64,000 nucleotides of DNA from Mortierella sp. BCC40632 (GCA_011634665.1 WAEK01000007.1:1138001-1202000); one strand, 5' to 3'. Numbered from the stretch's first letter, positions 47,201-60,600 are shown. Notes: generated by a model not told the origin, from the sequence alone. Program-made: numbers and translations.

Positions 47201-50200
47201 GAAGCGATTGTCAGACTTTTTGGCAATCTCATCTACGATCGACTTTTCTCTTATCAGCAGTACCTGCAGCGTCTGATTGCTAGAGGAGATCTTCACCCAA
47301 ATAACTTGGGTCAAGGATCTTCCATTCGGGAGCTACTCCAGGCATTCCCGCTGCGTCGAGATGCTCAGCCATACCAGCTGAATCAGAGGCGCGTAATCTT
47401 ATTTGGCGTCAATAGTGAAGATGAAGATAAGGTCTGCGTCGACAACATTGTCTGCCAAATTAGGACGAAGCTCCCTCATATGTTCTCCCCAGATGGTAAG
47501 TCAGTGTTGTTAATGATAAAATAGTGGTCACTGTATCACCCGTTCTTTTTACTGATCGCATGGCTGTATTCGCGTCTATTTATTTATGTATCATAGCGGA
47601 GGGAATGACTGCTCCCTTCAAGGACTCGCTTCAAGAAGAACAAGATTTGGCTGCGTTACTACCTTTGCAAATGATTGACTATATTTCGACCGCAAGTCGA
47701 TACTGTCAGCTAAAGGCCACGCAGTGGCTTCTAGAATCGGTGTATTCGTTCGTCGTCAAGGACATCCAGATTGGTGAAGACAACTGGAGGGTCATGACAT
47801 CTCCAGGCTCGTCGCTTTTGAATGGGCGTCAGTTTGCCACGATTGTGTGTATTATGGAGATCGCATTTGATTTCCACTCGCTCTATGAGGTTCGTATAAT
47901 TGAGTCGCGAAGTTTAGGGGATCTTATCTCAGTCTTTCCATAAGGTAGGACTAACCTGGGGGGTTTTTTTAAAAGATGTGTTTATGGCTACTAGATCACA
48001 CGTCCGACAAGCATCTGTTAGTATACATTGTAGATATCACGAAGAGACATCAATCGGTTTGGGCAGCGATGGGCGTTATTGACAAACTTTCCCAGGCCAT
48101 TCTCGCAAAGGTATGATTGACGGAGGAGAGAATTGAATACAGATCATTGTGCTTAAACTGAAGACCAGGCACTAACAAATCGATCTGATTTCGAATTATC
48201 ACAAGCATCACCAACTCCAAGGAAAAAACATACTGCTCAAGCCTTTGCCACGATATCTTGCTTTGGAGGCGCCTAATGTTCCTCAGGATATCCGAAAAGA
48301 GGTAAAATGGCACCCAGTTTACAATGACCGTTAGTAAAGCTCGGGAGAGACTCCTCTAACTCCCTTTTCTTACGATAAAATGACTTAGATGGAAAGCATC
48401 CTTGGGGCACGGAAAACGGCTATTATGTCAGATACCAAAATACCAAGCCAAGCCCCAGAATTACAGCTCTTACTTAAAGACTCTTCGCCGCTCTCCGTGT
48501 CCAATCTCTCGTCAACACTCCATTACAAGTACGGAGGGCTCTCGCATTGGCCTCTACATCTATTTGATGGGTGCATTGATGCACTACAAAAGTACGATGT
48601 CTCATTACGAACGAGCGAAAAGGAGGCAATGACTGCTAATCCAGCACAAGCAAATCTTCCGGTTGGCGGGATCCCTGGAAGCATTGCCGCAACCCAGGAG
48701 CTAACTCGTGCTGCAAAGATTTTCTCGGCTTTGCTCGTTGACATGGCGGAAAGGACAGGGACCGGATGTGCCAATGATGTAGTTCATGCTTGGCTGAGGC
48801 TACATGACTCAGAATGGATGACTAGTGAGCTGGCGAAATCAGGACTTTCCATGGATGAGACGGGCGAGTTCCAGGAAGGCCAGCATTTCTGGTTCATGGC
48901 GCTTATGGCACAGCTGGTCATTCAAGGCTTCTGTAACATTGAAATTCTTGTCCAAGATTTGTGTGGGTATATTTTGAATAGGGTTGCACGCTCTATACAG
49001 CCGTCTCCTCACAACCCAGAGCTTCTCGATCAGTACCATCACGATGAGCCCCTTTCATCAATGGCTATGCCAAAGAAGGCCAACCTCCGACTCTGTTTGA
49101 CCATGGTCGAGCTACTGCGTGTTCTTCTAGTTGATGAACCACCACCCTACATGAAAGCGAATGTTGGTCACAACATCTCGGCAGGACATCACCGACTTTT
49201 TGATGTTCAACTGACTACCTCAGAATATCATGCGTTGCAGACTCAGCGCTTCTCAAGACTTCAGTCCGAGGACCATGTCTTGAAACAATTCCAGATTTGT
49301 CGGGATCTTTCGTGGATCGAGGCGTGTTTACCTCTTAACCATCCGGTTCTTCATGCGATCTATGAGTACAGGAAAGACTGGGCGCTCTCAGCAGACTGGC
49401 TAAGAGAGAGATGCCTTGCAGATGTAGATGGGGCATACAAGATGTTCTTACAAACGATGCAGCAGAACCAACAATTGGTTGATCCTTCAATAGAAGGGGG
49501 CTTGAGCAATAGCAACCTCAAAGATACCCGAGCAATAGCATACAGGAAGCATATCGAGATGGTAGACCGGAGGATGATGGAAACCTTCTTGATGTTGGTA
49601 GCTGAGGTTCCGGAGAGCCCAACAATGATGGATTCATATGGACATCCATTAACATCTGATATGATCCACCAAAGAGCATTGCGTAGTATCTTTAGCCGAG
49701 TGGACAGCTGGATTTTCGATCGGTGCAAAGTGGAATTTTGGCTATTGCTGGACAATGTAATGCTTGAGCGTCGTGGACGGGATAAACACGATTTGGAGGT
49801 GGGGTCTGCTGGTACAGACATGAAAATGGACGCCTCAGCTTCGTCAACCTCTACAATCTCTTCCGCCGCTTCAGGGATGATGATGGATGGAATATCGATG
49901 ACATCACCTCACTCTGCATCCTCACTGACCCGATTACCTGACAATGCTATGGGGCTTGAAGATGGTATTGGTGAAGGAAGCAGGGATCCCTCGGGTCTGG
50001 GCGCAGATGGCTCGCATGGACTTGGTGACCGAGGCAACGACGACTCGATGCAGAAATTGATCCATGTGTTTTTCCAAGAATTTGTTCTGGTTGAGGACAT
50101 CGACAAGGAGCTCCTTGGGCGGATGTTGATTGGAATGCGACGAGATGTTATTGAGGAGGTAATCCAAAGTTCTTGCTTGCTTTGTCTAATGTTCAAAAAT

Positions 50201-51824
50201 TATGGTCGGTTTTTTTTTTTTTTTTTTACTGATCTGACTTTACTTCATTCTCCGTGTATAGTTCATCCGCTATGGTTACAACCTTTTAGCTGGCTCTCCT
50301 TCCTCAGAGTTCCCTTATAATATCATGATTGTTCAGCGGAGGGTTAGTAGCTCAGACTATACCAAGATTGTTGCCAACTTTCATTATGTAATGGAGACTC
50401 TACTCAAGGAAGGACAGCCCGCGGCAGCCCTGGTGCTTGCTTCAGAAGAAACGGTATTGCAAACACAGCCTGGCATGACTGCTGCTGCTACACCCTCTGC
50501 AATGACCCCCTCTGCCTCTCAGTCAGGGGCGTCGACCACAAACACCAGCGGTGGAATGCAGTCTTCGACATCGCATGGATTAAATCCAGCCCAGCTTGAA
50601 AACAGGATCAAGTTTGCAAAAAGTCTTTTGTGGCAGCTCAAATCATTCGAAGATAGAGTCCAGTTCTTTGATATTATGCATTCAATTGGCGCTTCCTACG
50701 AGGATGCAGAGCGAATTGTTCAAGAGAATATGTCAGGAAACAAGGATATGGAGGATCTGCTGCTGAACGCTTCCGTGCGAGGTCCACCGGCTACTCAGTC
50801 CGGAAATGGGTTTGGTGGACTGAATGATACACTATCGTCTTCGGCTTCCAATAGCATTCTTGCTGATCATGATATGTCCTACCTAGAACGCCAAGGAGCG
50901 CTGCCAGTGAGTTCTGCTTCGGCTACGCAGCATCCAATCAATTTAGTGGACCTTCGGACGAGTCTTTGCCTTCGACTACGTCTTTTGGTTCCACTGCTTC
51001 CTGTAGTTCTCCAACATCCGAGCTCGACAGCCTGTGATTTGACCTCCCTAGTGATTCGACTCACCAATCTCTTGGTTAGCTCTATTATCCATGGTCATGG
51101 GTCCGAAGAGAGGCTGTTTGAGTTTTGTCTAGATATGGTATCTTGTCTCATGGACGAGGTCCTGCTCTTGAGTGGAGGAGGTGCTGACTCGAAGGCAATG
51201 AGAAACGATATCTTGAACCAACTCCGAGCAGGCCTCCCCCAGATGACAATGTCGATACCAACAGTGTTTGCCAATCGGATCTTCCGAATCTTGCCTTTCC
51301 AACAGCACAATGTTTATTTCACCAATCTGAAAGTGGTGGAACAGGGCGGATTCAGTGCAGGCGACTCAGGATCAGGATTCAAGGGCCCGCTGACACATAA
51401 AGAGATTCAACCGCGGCCATGGGACTGGCTGGAGGACTGTGTGGGTGATGTGGAACAACAGGGACCAATACAACAGTCGCACCCATCACATTACTTCCAA
51501 CAGCCGAACTCACTCTCCAGCCCCGCACTGGTACATGGATTCGGAGGATTGGGAGGGAATAGCCATGAGTTGGCAGGTCTAAGTAACGGTAGTACCGGCT
51601 CCTCATCAAACCTCCCAAGTGGCGGCAGTGGATCTTCCTCCGGCTTGAGTCAGGTCAATGGTTATTTGCAGACACAGGAGAACTGGAACGACACATCCAT
51701 CTCACTGACTGTCTTTGGAGCTAAACATGTACGAAAAGCTGAAGGAACTACTTATCAGACACAGTTTCGGTTAGGACATGGTGGTGGAGATGATGAGCAA
51801 AACTTACTATTGGAGGGGAGGTAG
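44283..51824 (+). CDS. MED12: Mediator subunit 12 (CDK8 kinase module)
   Basis: Thirteen exons (44283-44298, 44427-44909, 45025-45122, 45306-45430, 45518-46160, 46266-46343, 46436-46687, 46778-47495, 47597-47889, 47976-48110, 48206-48301, 48389-50158, 50262-51824) encode 2089 aa. MED12/Srb8 activates the Cyc C-CDK8 pair and joins it to MED13 on Mediator. The Gly/Ser/Asn-rich N-terminus is followed by GYPGVFPQKPGQDEDQMTPNN (the Med12 domain), then FRPPSRATLNDQKKEQW and VPHGFKGEKLLEALAQRQVP from about aa 241. The LCEWAV-type region includes LVGNLLKHWRDG (about aa 640). In exon 13, FIRYGYNLLAG and SSSDYTKIVANFHYVMETLL match MED12 closely. The first coding exon is a 16-nt piece chosen because it joins in frame with a good donor; if wrong, translation starts at the ATG at 44459. 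No CDK8 or cyclin C gene is in the window. Confidence 0.95.
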
Positions 51825-52036
51825 AGACCTGAAGGATACAGAGACTCCAGTAATAACATATCCTCTTGGCCCTTTTTGAATGAGTAACCGTAACAAAGGC
51901 AGCATTCGCTGGCATTTAGAATGAGCAAGGATGTGGAGGGAAGTCTGGCCCCAGTATGCTGGGTCGAAAAGACGAAGGAGAGTTGGCCTGTCAGGAGATT
52001 TTTTACCAGGTTGACTGTCAGGCTAATACAGAGCGA

Positions 52037-52069
<33 letters not shown>

Positions 52070-52123
52070 AATGAAAAGAAAGAAAAAAAGAGTATATATT
52101 TGCTATTATCAATGTTGGGATTG
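51825..52123. other. Convergent spacer between MED12 and the UNC93-like gene
   Basis: About 300 bp with a CA microsatellite (52037-52065). No gene seen. Confidence 0.6.
52037..52065. repeat. CA microsatellite
   Basis: About 14 AC units in the convergent spacer. Confidence 0.85.
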
Positions 52124-53473
52124 CTATTGAGTCTGATCTGCGGTAGTGTTGACCTTGATCTCTTGAGCGGAAATATCATCAAAGTCGTGCACATCTTGGG
52201 AATGATCCTTGATCCGTAGAGCAAGGAAGAGAGCCCCTGGAATGGAAACCACCAGAAGGGCAAAGCAGATGATCAACTCTGTCATGAAGGCAGTTCCAAC
52301 AGCGTTGATACGCCAGGAAATGGCAGCACCGCTCGACTGAATACATTTGTAAAAACCAGCATAACGTGAGAGAACTGTGGCGTCGTTAGAGAGAGCACCC
52401 ATGAGCCAGTAGATAAAGGTTTGCCAGGCAGCATCGTTGAGGCCGTAAAACATGTAGAGGAAGAGAGGTCCGACATAGGAAGCGCCCTCACTGAAATCAT
52501 GGTTGAGTTTTGGATCGTTGATTGTGTAGGTGCGCTGGAAGAAGATTCCACCGATCCATGTAGCAATAAAGGCGACCGAGATGATGACAAGGCCCCAGAG
52601 AGCACGGGTGCGGCGGTTGGCGCCCTGATAATCGAGCACACGAGCAAACGAGTAGGAACCAATGATTTGTGAGCTCCAGTAAAGGATGTTGTTGAGGGAC
52701 TGAGTACGAGTCGAAAAGTAGCGGCCGTTGACAGTTGTGAACTGATAAGAGTAGAACCAGTTGGACGAGAGGAACATGGGGATGAGAACCACCATTCTCC
52801 AATCGAGGAAGAGTAGGAAAATAGCCTTGATTTCGCCAAGCCAGGTGGGAAACTTTTGGATAAGGATGTGATCTCCGTTCGAGTGCGTAACCTTGGACGG
52901 GGGTGCCAGCAGAAGCGCAATCAGGGTACCGAGGCCCATGATGGCAATGAAAACGGCATAGGTGGCATCGCCCAGAGACTTTGCCTCAGTAACATGAAAG
53001 TTAATGCCAAAGGCGATGATGGAGCCGAGGACTGCACCCATGTTGAAGATGGCCCAAAAGTAACCGATGTATTTGCCCTTATCCTTCTCATGCGGGTATG
53101 CCATCATCATAGCGCCCTGGGCCGTCCAGAGCATACCGGCACCAACACCAAGGATTCCTCCAGCGGCGATCGTAAAGGCACCAGCCTCCGTGTGATTGTA
53201 GCAGAGAAGAGAGCCTACATAGAGGACATAGGTCGAACAGCCGATGAAAATCGTCCACTTGGGGCCAAGTTTGTTGTGGATGGCACCGGAAAGAAGGCCA
53301 AAGACGGCAAAACAGGTATAGAGAGCAACGTTGGCATTCTGGCCAACCTTTGAGTCAACCTGGCCACCACCGCCGAGCGAATTCAAGGCGTTGAACATGC
53401 CCGGACAGCAGAAGCAGATGAGGCCGACTGCGATGACCTGAGCCAACGGTGAGGTCCAGCGAAATCGAGCCAT
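52124..53473 (-). CDS. UNC93-like MFS membrane protein
   Basis: A single exon encodes 449 aa with 11-12 hydrophobic helices. It matches the UNC-93/DUF895 branch of the major facilitator superfamily. Helix 1 reads VIAVGLICFCCPGMFNALNS, followed by LGGGGQVDSKVGQNANV, then HNKLGPKWTIFIGC, GILGVGAGMLWTAQGAMM and YPHEKDKGKYIGYFWAIFN. Late on it has YGLNDAAWQTFIYWLMGALS, typical for fungal members. Animal UNC93 proteins regulate channels or Toll-like receptor traffic; in fungi the role and substrate are unknown, though transport is likely. The C-terminal tail is acidic and cytosolic. It sits between MED12 and MED13 on the opposite strand, with no obvious functional tie. Confidence 0.92.
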   Translation of the reverse strand: MARFRWTSPLAQVIAVGLICFCCPGMFNALNSLGGGGQVDSKVGQNANVALYTCFAVFGLLSGAIHNKLGPKWTIFIGCSTYVLYVGSLLCYNHTEAGAFTIAAGGILGVGAGMLWTAQGAMMMAYPHEKDKGKYIGYFWAIFNMGAVLGSIIAFGINFHVTEAKSLGDATYAVFIAIMGLGTLIALLLAPPSKVTHSNGDHILIQKFPTWLGEIKAIFLLFLDWRMVVLIPMFLSSNWFYSYQFTTVNGRYFSTRTQSLNNILYWSSQIIGSYSFARVLDYQGANRRTRALWGLVIISVAFIATWIGGIFFQRTYTINDPKLNHDFSEGASYVGPLFLYMFYGLNDAAWQTFIYWLMGALSNDATVLSRYAGFYKCIQSSGAAISWRINAVGTAFMTELIICFALLVVSIPGALFLALRIKDHSQDVHDFDDISAQEIKVNTTADQTQ

Positions 53474-53686
53474 GGTATAGCAGTGGGTGTGGACAGGGGA
53501 GGAGAGGAGGAAAAAGAAGAAAGGGGGAGAGTGTGGCGGTCTCTTGTCTTCAGAGTTGAAGTAAGTGAGGGGTAAGGATGGAAAGGCGAATGGGCAGAGG
53601 AGTTTAACAAAGAAAAGAAAAAGAAAAGAAAAGAAAAAGGAAAAGGAGAGAGAAAAGAAAGAGAGGAGAAATAGAGAAGATGGAAA

Positions 53687-53741
<55 letters not shown>

Positions 53742-54500
53742 CAGAGCGTGCGAGGTGGGGGACCGGGGATAACGCAGGAGGATTACAGGTCAAGAACCAC
53801 GGGGACGACAAATGTCTACACAAACAGGAGAACAGGGCCGCACCACGGCAATGGCGGAGTGAAGGTAACAAGGGCCAGTGAAGTGAGTGAGTGAGATGTG
53901 GGAGAGCAAGAGAGGAAAGTGTACAAGAGTATGACTGTCTGCAGCCGGCAGATAAAGCGAGACAGGCAACAGCGGCCACTGGGCTGAATTGTAATTGTTG
54001 CAGCCTGTTGCCGTCGTGACTCCTTTCTGCGCGACACCCGGCCATGCATCCACACTCGTGCCTCCGACCGCTGCGTCCCTGCGAATCGTGTGCCGCTGGA
54101 TCCCATCGACGCGTTCCTCCATCTGTGTCTCATCATCATCCCCTCCAATCCGGTGTACCCTCTTGCTAAGCTGTCCTCACCCCCCAACGTACAGGTCTAT
54201 CAGGGCGAAATACTGGGGACCTTGATGTTTCTTGAGCAAAAAATGGCATTCCGTTCGTCCTTTTTCTAGCGTGCCTGCTGTGAATACACTTAGCAATATT
54301 ATGACTGCAACGAAGCCTGCCAAAATTCAGCTTGCAATCGAGGTCAAAATGAGGCTTCGCCCACCGTTGGGGCTTCCCCACAGCAGATTTCTCCATGGCT
54401 GTGCAACCGATGTGGTGGAGCTAAGCCTCGTTAGGACCTTCGTTAAAGTGTTCTTGATTCCTTGCTGCATGGCAAACTCGAGCCTAAAGTCTGGCTCCTG
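53474..54500. promoter_or_regulatory. Upstream region of the UNC93-like gene and MED13
   Basis: About 1 kb between divergent genes. Near the UNC93-like start it is purine-rich with a GA microsatellite of about 24 units (53691-53739). Several frames of about 110-220 codons cross the repeat, carry no motifs and are rejected as genes. Confidence 0.55.
53691..53739. repeat. GA microsatellite
   Basis: About 24 AG units upstream of the UNC93-like gene. Confidence 0.9.
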
Positions 54501-54501
54501 T

Positions 54502-54615
54502 AATATAAAAAGCAGTCATTGTCACATGACAATGTCTGGCAACGATGAAGGCAGCGATTGATGTTACCTTCATCGTTGCTCCCCCATTCCTCCCGCTTGA
54601 ACTGATTCGCCCACG
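54502..54615 (+). promoter_or_regulatory. MED13 core promoter and leader with palindrome, hairpin and short upstream frame
   Basis: A TATA-like AATATAAAAA lies near 54502. Then comes an 18-bp palindrome with 8-bp arms (54517-54534, centre TCACATGA). After it is a perfect inverted repeat with 13-bp arms (54539-54551 with 54567-54579, 15-nt loop). A nine-codon upstream frame (54532-54561) and a second, overlapping upstream ATG (54545) precede the MED13 ATG at 54616. Whether these are transcribed depends on the start site, which I cannot see. Confidence 0.6.
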
Positions 54616-57600
54616 ATGCTCAGTGGCAACAGCCCAACCAACATCATTTCCATTGTATGCTCCAAGGCTGGCGCGGATGAACTCCATTTGCAATAGCAAT
54701 AAAGCAGGAATGGCCCTAACTAATGCTTCATTACGTCCTTTCATCCTCGGTCCCTTCTAGTCGGAACTCTCAACTTTTAGATATACGCGATATACCTACA
54801 GTTGCCCAACGCGACAATTTACCCGCCAGCTCAGCGCAGCAACGAGACCAAGAGCTACACCCGCGAGATCTTTCCATCCAGGGTCAAATGTCGATGGTCA
54901 TCAGGATAATAACCCTCAAAGTCACGAACATAATGAATCAGCTACCGACCCATCTCGGCATCAGGAATCAGATCCACTGTTAGCAGCGTACATCAGCCTT
55001 TTGGAATCAAGGATACCATGCGAGTGGCGTTATTCGGAGAATATAAACTCATCCACCATCCCTGAGTCAGACCCTAAAAAGAGGCCAAAAGCCCTGGAGC
55101 GGGAACTCTGGGTGTTTTGGCTGAACGACCAGTCGAAACTGAAGAACCATGGACTGGAGCAGTTGACAGGTATGCATCGCAGAAACTCTATCTACCTGTC
55201 TCCTTGGGACGCGCTGGATACGAATGAATGGCTTTGGGCACGGCCAATGCTGACGCGATAGGCACATGTTAGAACATGAGTTGGCCTTTTCTAATACAGT
55301 GTCATCCCCTAACACCTCGCCTTTTTTTTTTTTTTTTTTTTTTTTTATGTGGGTCATAAAGAGTGTCAATCAGGGCTTTTGGTATGGGATACGCTATTAC
55401 AAAATAGCATTCCTATGCATCTAGGAGGAACACCAAGGCCAAACACTCCATCGACCCCGACAATGAATACACTCGACGTCAATGTGGAATATGAGATTTT
55501 TACATGCGCGCTCCGAAATGTCTTGGATCGGTAAGCGAGGTGCTTCCATTAATTTGACTGGATCTACTCAAAGTGTTTGTATGGCAAACTGGACTCAAAG
55601 AACTAACAAAGAGTCACCATATCATTTAATTCATAGGAGGATGGTCTCCAATGGAGGATATAGGCTTGGCGATTCATATGTCTTCCCGGCATCATTACAA
55701 CAGAGACTTGAAAACAGTGTTCTTCCTACTAATCCAAAGCCGCCGCCCATGTGAGTCACTTTGGACTGAGCATTGACAAGGAACTGTGCAGTTGCGATTC
55801 TAATTGACTTGCATGATTTCACTGACGTTGAGATCATCTGGATATCGGATAGGACAATGCTCTCATGTACTCTCTCCCTCTATCTGACGTCTTCCAACCT
55901 GGTTTTTCAGCCAATCTTTCAATACCACCGGCTTCGGACTTTGGAACTTGCGGATTTAGGCGTGCGGCACCCAACAGACACAGAGCTAAAAGGTACGAGT
56001 CAAAAAGAGAATTCACGAGGCTTTTTTTTTTTTTTTTTTTTTTTTTTGAGTTCAAGCAGATGCGAGACGTTAGATTAACATGGTCGGGCATTGTAACTCA
56101 AAACAACATAGTCATTCTTAGCCCACATGGCACCCCTGCGGTGTTGAAGACGGAAGCAACGACCAAATTTTCTGAAGAACAAATGCAGTTCTGCCTTGAA
56201 GAGTGGAAAGCTCTATTTGGAACCAATGATGACTTTTCAGGAACGGATTTGAAATCACTTCCGCCACTTGTTACTGTGTGTGTGAACCAAGGGGCGAACG
56301 AAATATTGCTCCAGTACCCAACAGAAAGAGTTTTTGTTCCTATCGCCTATAAGGATTCGCCAAGCGATGTAAGTCACTTGAACGGCATGGGATCAAGGAA
56401 CCTAGGCTTCATAGAAGACCTTGGCGCCAAATTCGCACTCTGGTCTTGGCAAGAGAAAACAAGAAACGCGATCGCTTCTCCCGCTGTTCCGAAACTAGTC
56501 CAACCTGTGGCAGATGTCACTCCGGTATTGGCAGAGCCAAGGAATCGATTTAAGGCAGGTTCATCTGCTTGGCAACAACACCAACAACAGCAACAGCAAC
56601 AGCTTCATCAACAGCAGCAGCAGCAACAGCAACAACTGCAACAGCAGACTGTGTTTCTGCAGCAGCAACAAGATGCACTCTTGCGGCGAGAATCAAACGA
56701 AGTCATGTATGACACCAATCGCATCGATTACTGGTCTTATACGGACCCTCACACCTATCTCACTTCCATTGTTCTAAATTCTTGCGCCAATGCGGATCCA
56801 AAGGGCATAGATTCGCCATCCTCTGGCGATAACCAACCAGCCCTAATTATACAACCATCTTCGACAAACACTTCAAGACAAAGGCCTGAAAGGATACCAA
56901 AGCGACCAGCAAAGGAAGATGACGGTTGGATGCGCGTCGCACCAAAGGCTGCCAATGTCGCGTCTCCAGTCGTCCCTGCTGCCCCTGTAGTGGACACTGC
57001 TGACGTCAATCAGGACTCTTGGAGTAATGAGCTTGGCTCGGGATCACTTCAAGCTATTGAGATTGAGTATGTTGTATCTAAGGATGTGCTAATCTCCGAT
57101 ATCTTTGAGTTCATATCCTTTGTTGATACATCAAATTTGGTCATTAACGCCTTTCCTCCTAATCTTTATTGGTTTGGGTCTTATCACTGCTTCATGCTTA
57201 ATTAGCACAAAAACTAGCGGACAAGCCGACGTCCAAAGTAGCAACTCGAACCTTAATAGTTCTACTTACCAGCTTCCGATTGATGATGGAGGTGATGTGA
57301 ATATGTCTACCGGCTTTATGGGAGTAGAGCAGATGATTGGAATCTTTGGCGCAGGAAACTCTGACCTAGAGGATTGGGAAGTTACCAAGGATGACTTTAG
57401 CTTCTTTGACCAGGTAGGTCTTTGTGCTCTTGGGTTAATGGGCAGGCGATACCCGAGTGTTTTCTTTACCTATGTCGAATGCAATTCTACACAATGCATC
57501 AGCACTAAAGCCTTTTATCGTTCCTTTAATAGGAACCAAGGAATCCTCCTTCTCGGTCAATACCAATGAACATCGCGGATGCTTTCGACTCACATCCTAT

Positions 57601-60600
57601 ACAAAGCAGTATACCAAACTCTGCAATTTCATTGGACCTGTCCTCAGCGAGCGAGCTTGTGGCTATTGGAGACCCCTTCTCCGGCATGATCGCTACGGCA
57701 AGCCCGATTAGTGACGAGAGTCTCTTTAATAGTGTGGATATCGGCTTGACAAGCTTTGCTCAACCCACTCCTCCTTCCAGCGCTATTATTTCTCTTGGAG
57801 GCGCCGAAAAGCTTGTTGTTACGCCTAACGCAAGCTTTGGCCAATCTCCGGCAGTTGACCCTTTCAGTAGTAGCCAACACCCACATGATACCAGTATGCT
57901 CACACCTGCGCCACAAGGAACTCTTACGGAAGTTGATACCAATGCGACGGAGAAGCAGCCTCATCCTTCTCAAATGTCTGAAGCGACTAGCACGGCACTT
58001 ATCAACAAGCACTCACCATCGATCCAAGTGGAGACAATTCATGTGCCCACCCACAGCTTTATACCCACGCTTTTCTCACCTCTGAAACTTCTTGGCGAGT
58101 ATTTTGTTGACGACTCCAAATATCAGGCAGGTGGTCGATTTGTGTATAAGAGACTGTACAAGCATCGCAAATCGGTAGGGCAGGATCTCTACCTGAAATT
58201 GACGAGGCGCGAATCAAGACTTCTTCCATTTTATCAACCAGGCAAGATTCAGGAGTGGGCAGAACCTGTTCGAAAGAACACAAAGAGTGACACTCGGAAA
58301 TACTCGCGAGCAGGAAGGAACCACAGCATGGCTGTGGGAATGCCAGGGTTCGCTCAAACAGACTCGATGATGGCGGAGAAGGAGAGACAGGATGCTAATG
58401 GTCAGACTGGAAGATCGCTTTCTAGTGCGTGGGGTATCTCCTCGCTTTCACTGCAGGAGGCAGGCAGGGATACAGGAACATGCAGCTCGGATAGTGACAG
58501 TGACTCTTCTATGGAATCCTCTACTTCCGATGATAGTGATGACCTCAGCAGTAATGACGACATGCGACCTATGTTTGGAAGGGTTTCTCGGATCCAAAAT
58601 AAGGCAGATGGCCGTCAATCGTGGAGAGTTAGTGGCATCAACTCTGCCAAGTTTGCTGATCTGGTCTTGACACAACCTGTGGAGGACGTTGCTAGGAGGA
58701 TATCAAGCATGGATGCCCTACCAAAATCGACTGTTTCTCGGCATGCAACTTCATTAATTTTAGGGCTTGATTCTTGTCGTGGCCAACGGAGATCATGGAA
58801 GTCATCGGAAACGTACCAAAGCGAGGTGGAATATGACACGCCATTTACACCAGCGATTCTTTCCGCCGCACCGCCTTCACTGGTGAAAGAGGCATCAACC
58901 ATGCTTGGGGGACTGGCGCATGAATATTTCATGGAAGCAGTCAGGACACTCTCTGAGCAAGCAGTGATGGGTGATTATCCATTTGGAGGGTTCAATGAAG
59001 TAACAGGACCCAGTGGTGAAATTACGGAGGGAGAAAGCTTTCATGTGATGCTTGCGCGCAGGAAAGCTATGATAAAGTCGCTTGAAGGAGGTATGAGAAT
59101 GCTGAAGCGATCGCTTGAGATACATTTCAATCGAATATTTGTCGAATGAACTAAATGAGATTATCATTTGTTTTCCGTCTTCCTTACAATAATTAGGTGT
59201 CTCCACGGTGCCTGCATTGACAGACGAATCTTTCAGGAACATTGTGGAAATGAGGTCGATTATATTTGACCTCTTTGATCATTTGAAGGGAGGGTCGCTA
59301 GAAGGTTCCATCCTACCGGTTCCCTCAGATGGATCTGCAGATATGACACTGGCGACATTTCTTGGCCATCACTCTGGTCAAGGCAACATTTCTTCCGCAG
59401 TAGTGATGAAGGGTCCATTGACGCTTTCTCAGTACTTTTCCATGGCAGAAGTGCAACAAATGCCATCAAAATATGGAAAGTACCAAGTCAAGAAGCGGAA
59501 ACCAGCAGAGCCCAATCTGTTTCAACTCCACCCGCCAGATATTATTGTCGGTCACAATGAAGAATGGCTTGAGGCCTCACCAGCCATCCTTCGATTCTGG
59601 GAAAAGCTGAGCCTAGAGCCATATTCTTGCAAGAAGAACATTGCCTACTATGTGGTTTTCCCGGAAGGTATAGATATGACCAACAGCGTCATCAAGTTTT
59701 GGAGGGAGCTAAGTGTTGTGTTTGAGGCCTCGCTGTTAGGCAAGCACCAGCCAGGAACGCACCCAGACTTTAAACAAGGATTGGTACCAATACCTCTGCT
59801 TCCTGCATTGCCAAACGAGTCGACCGAAGCGCGGCAAGTCCGTAGTTACTTGGATGGGTGTCAACGACTCGGATCAATCCTAGGAGGGAAAAGCGATCGC
59901 GACTATCAAACAGTTATCTACATGGTTAATCCATTCTCGCACAGCGCTGGCTACTTTGATCTCTGTCGATGCTTTGCAATCATGAAAGCGCAATTTACAA
60001 CAGCTGCCCTTGGATCACTGCTGACGCCAATAGAGCAGCAACGAGAACGGCTGGTGCTCCAGATGGTACCAATCCAGCATGTCATTTATCCATCTACCTT
60101 TGGAGGATATCTCCGGTTCGGTCTCCGGGACATGGCCTTTACGGTGTTCTCAAAGTGTAGAGTCTTTTTGGAGAGGCCCGCCTATTCGCCAGGAATGCTA
60201 GCCCAAATCAATTCCTTCGCACCACCATTTGCACTTGCAAAAACGACACCGACAGCGATTCAGTTTGATGTCCAGCAAAAACCGAATACCCTACCCAAGC
60301 CTCCAGCAACACTTCATGTGGGATACGGATTTAGTCTCGATGGGCGGTGGCTCGCATGTGTATGGACAGACCACCGTGGTGAGATGCTAGAGCATCTTGT
60401 GTTGGATATGATGGAAATGAGTGACAATCCCAAAGCCAAAGAGCAAGGACGGACAATGCCGAGCTGTCTACAGGAGATCTGGGCGAGGACCACAGTGTAT
60501 CAAAGACGTGGCTCATTCGCATGGAAAACAGTTATCTGCAAGATGGGCATGATCTCGAGGCCCGAACTTGCAGAGTGGATTCAACTTGTTCAAGGCTCAG

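Noticed and set aside
53383..54045. 220-codon minus-strand frame overlapping the UNC93-like start
   Set aside because: It is a shadow of the gene start plus the GA microsatellite (long S/L runs).
54693..54758. MED13 start within the peptide ALTNASLRPFILG
   Set aside because: It sits in a 106-bp intron with a perfect ACTAAT branch point; the exon at 54616-54654 joins in frame and resembles other fungal MED13 starts better.
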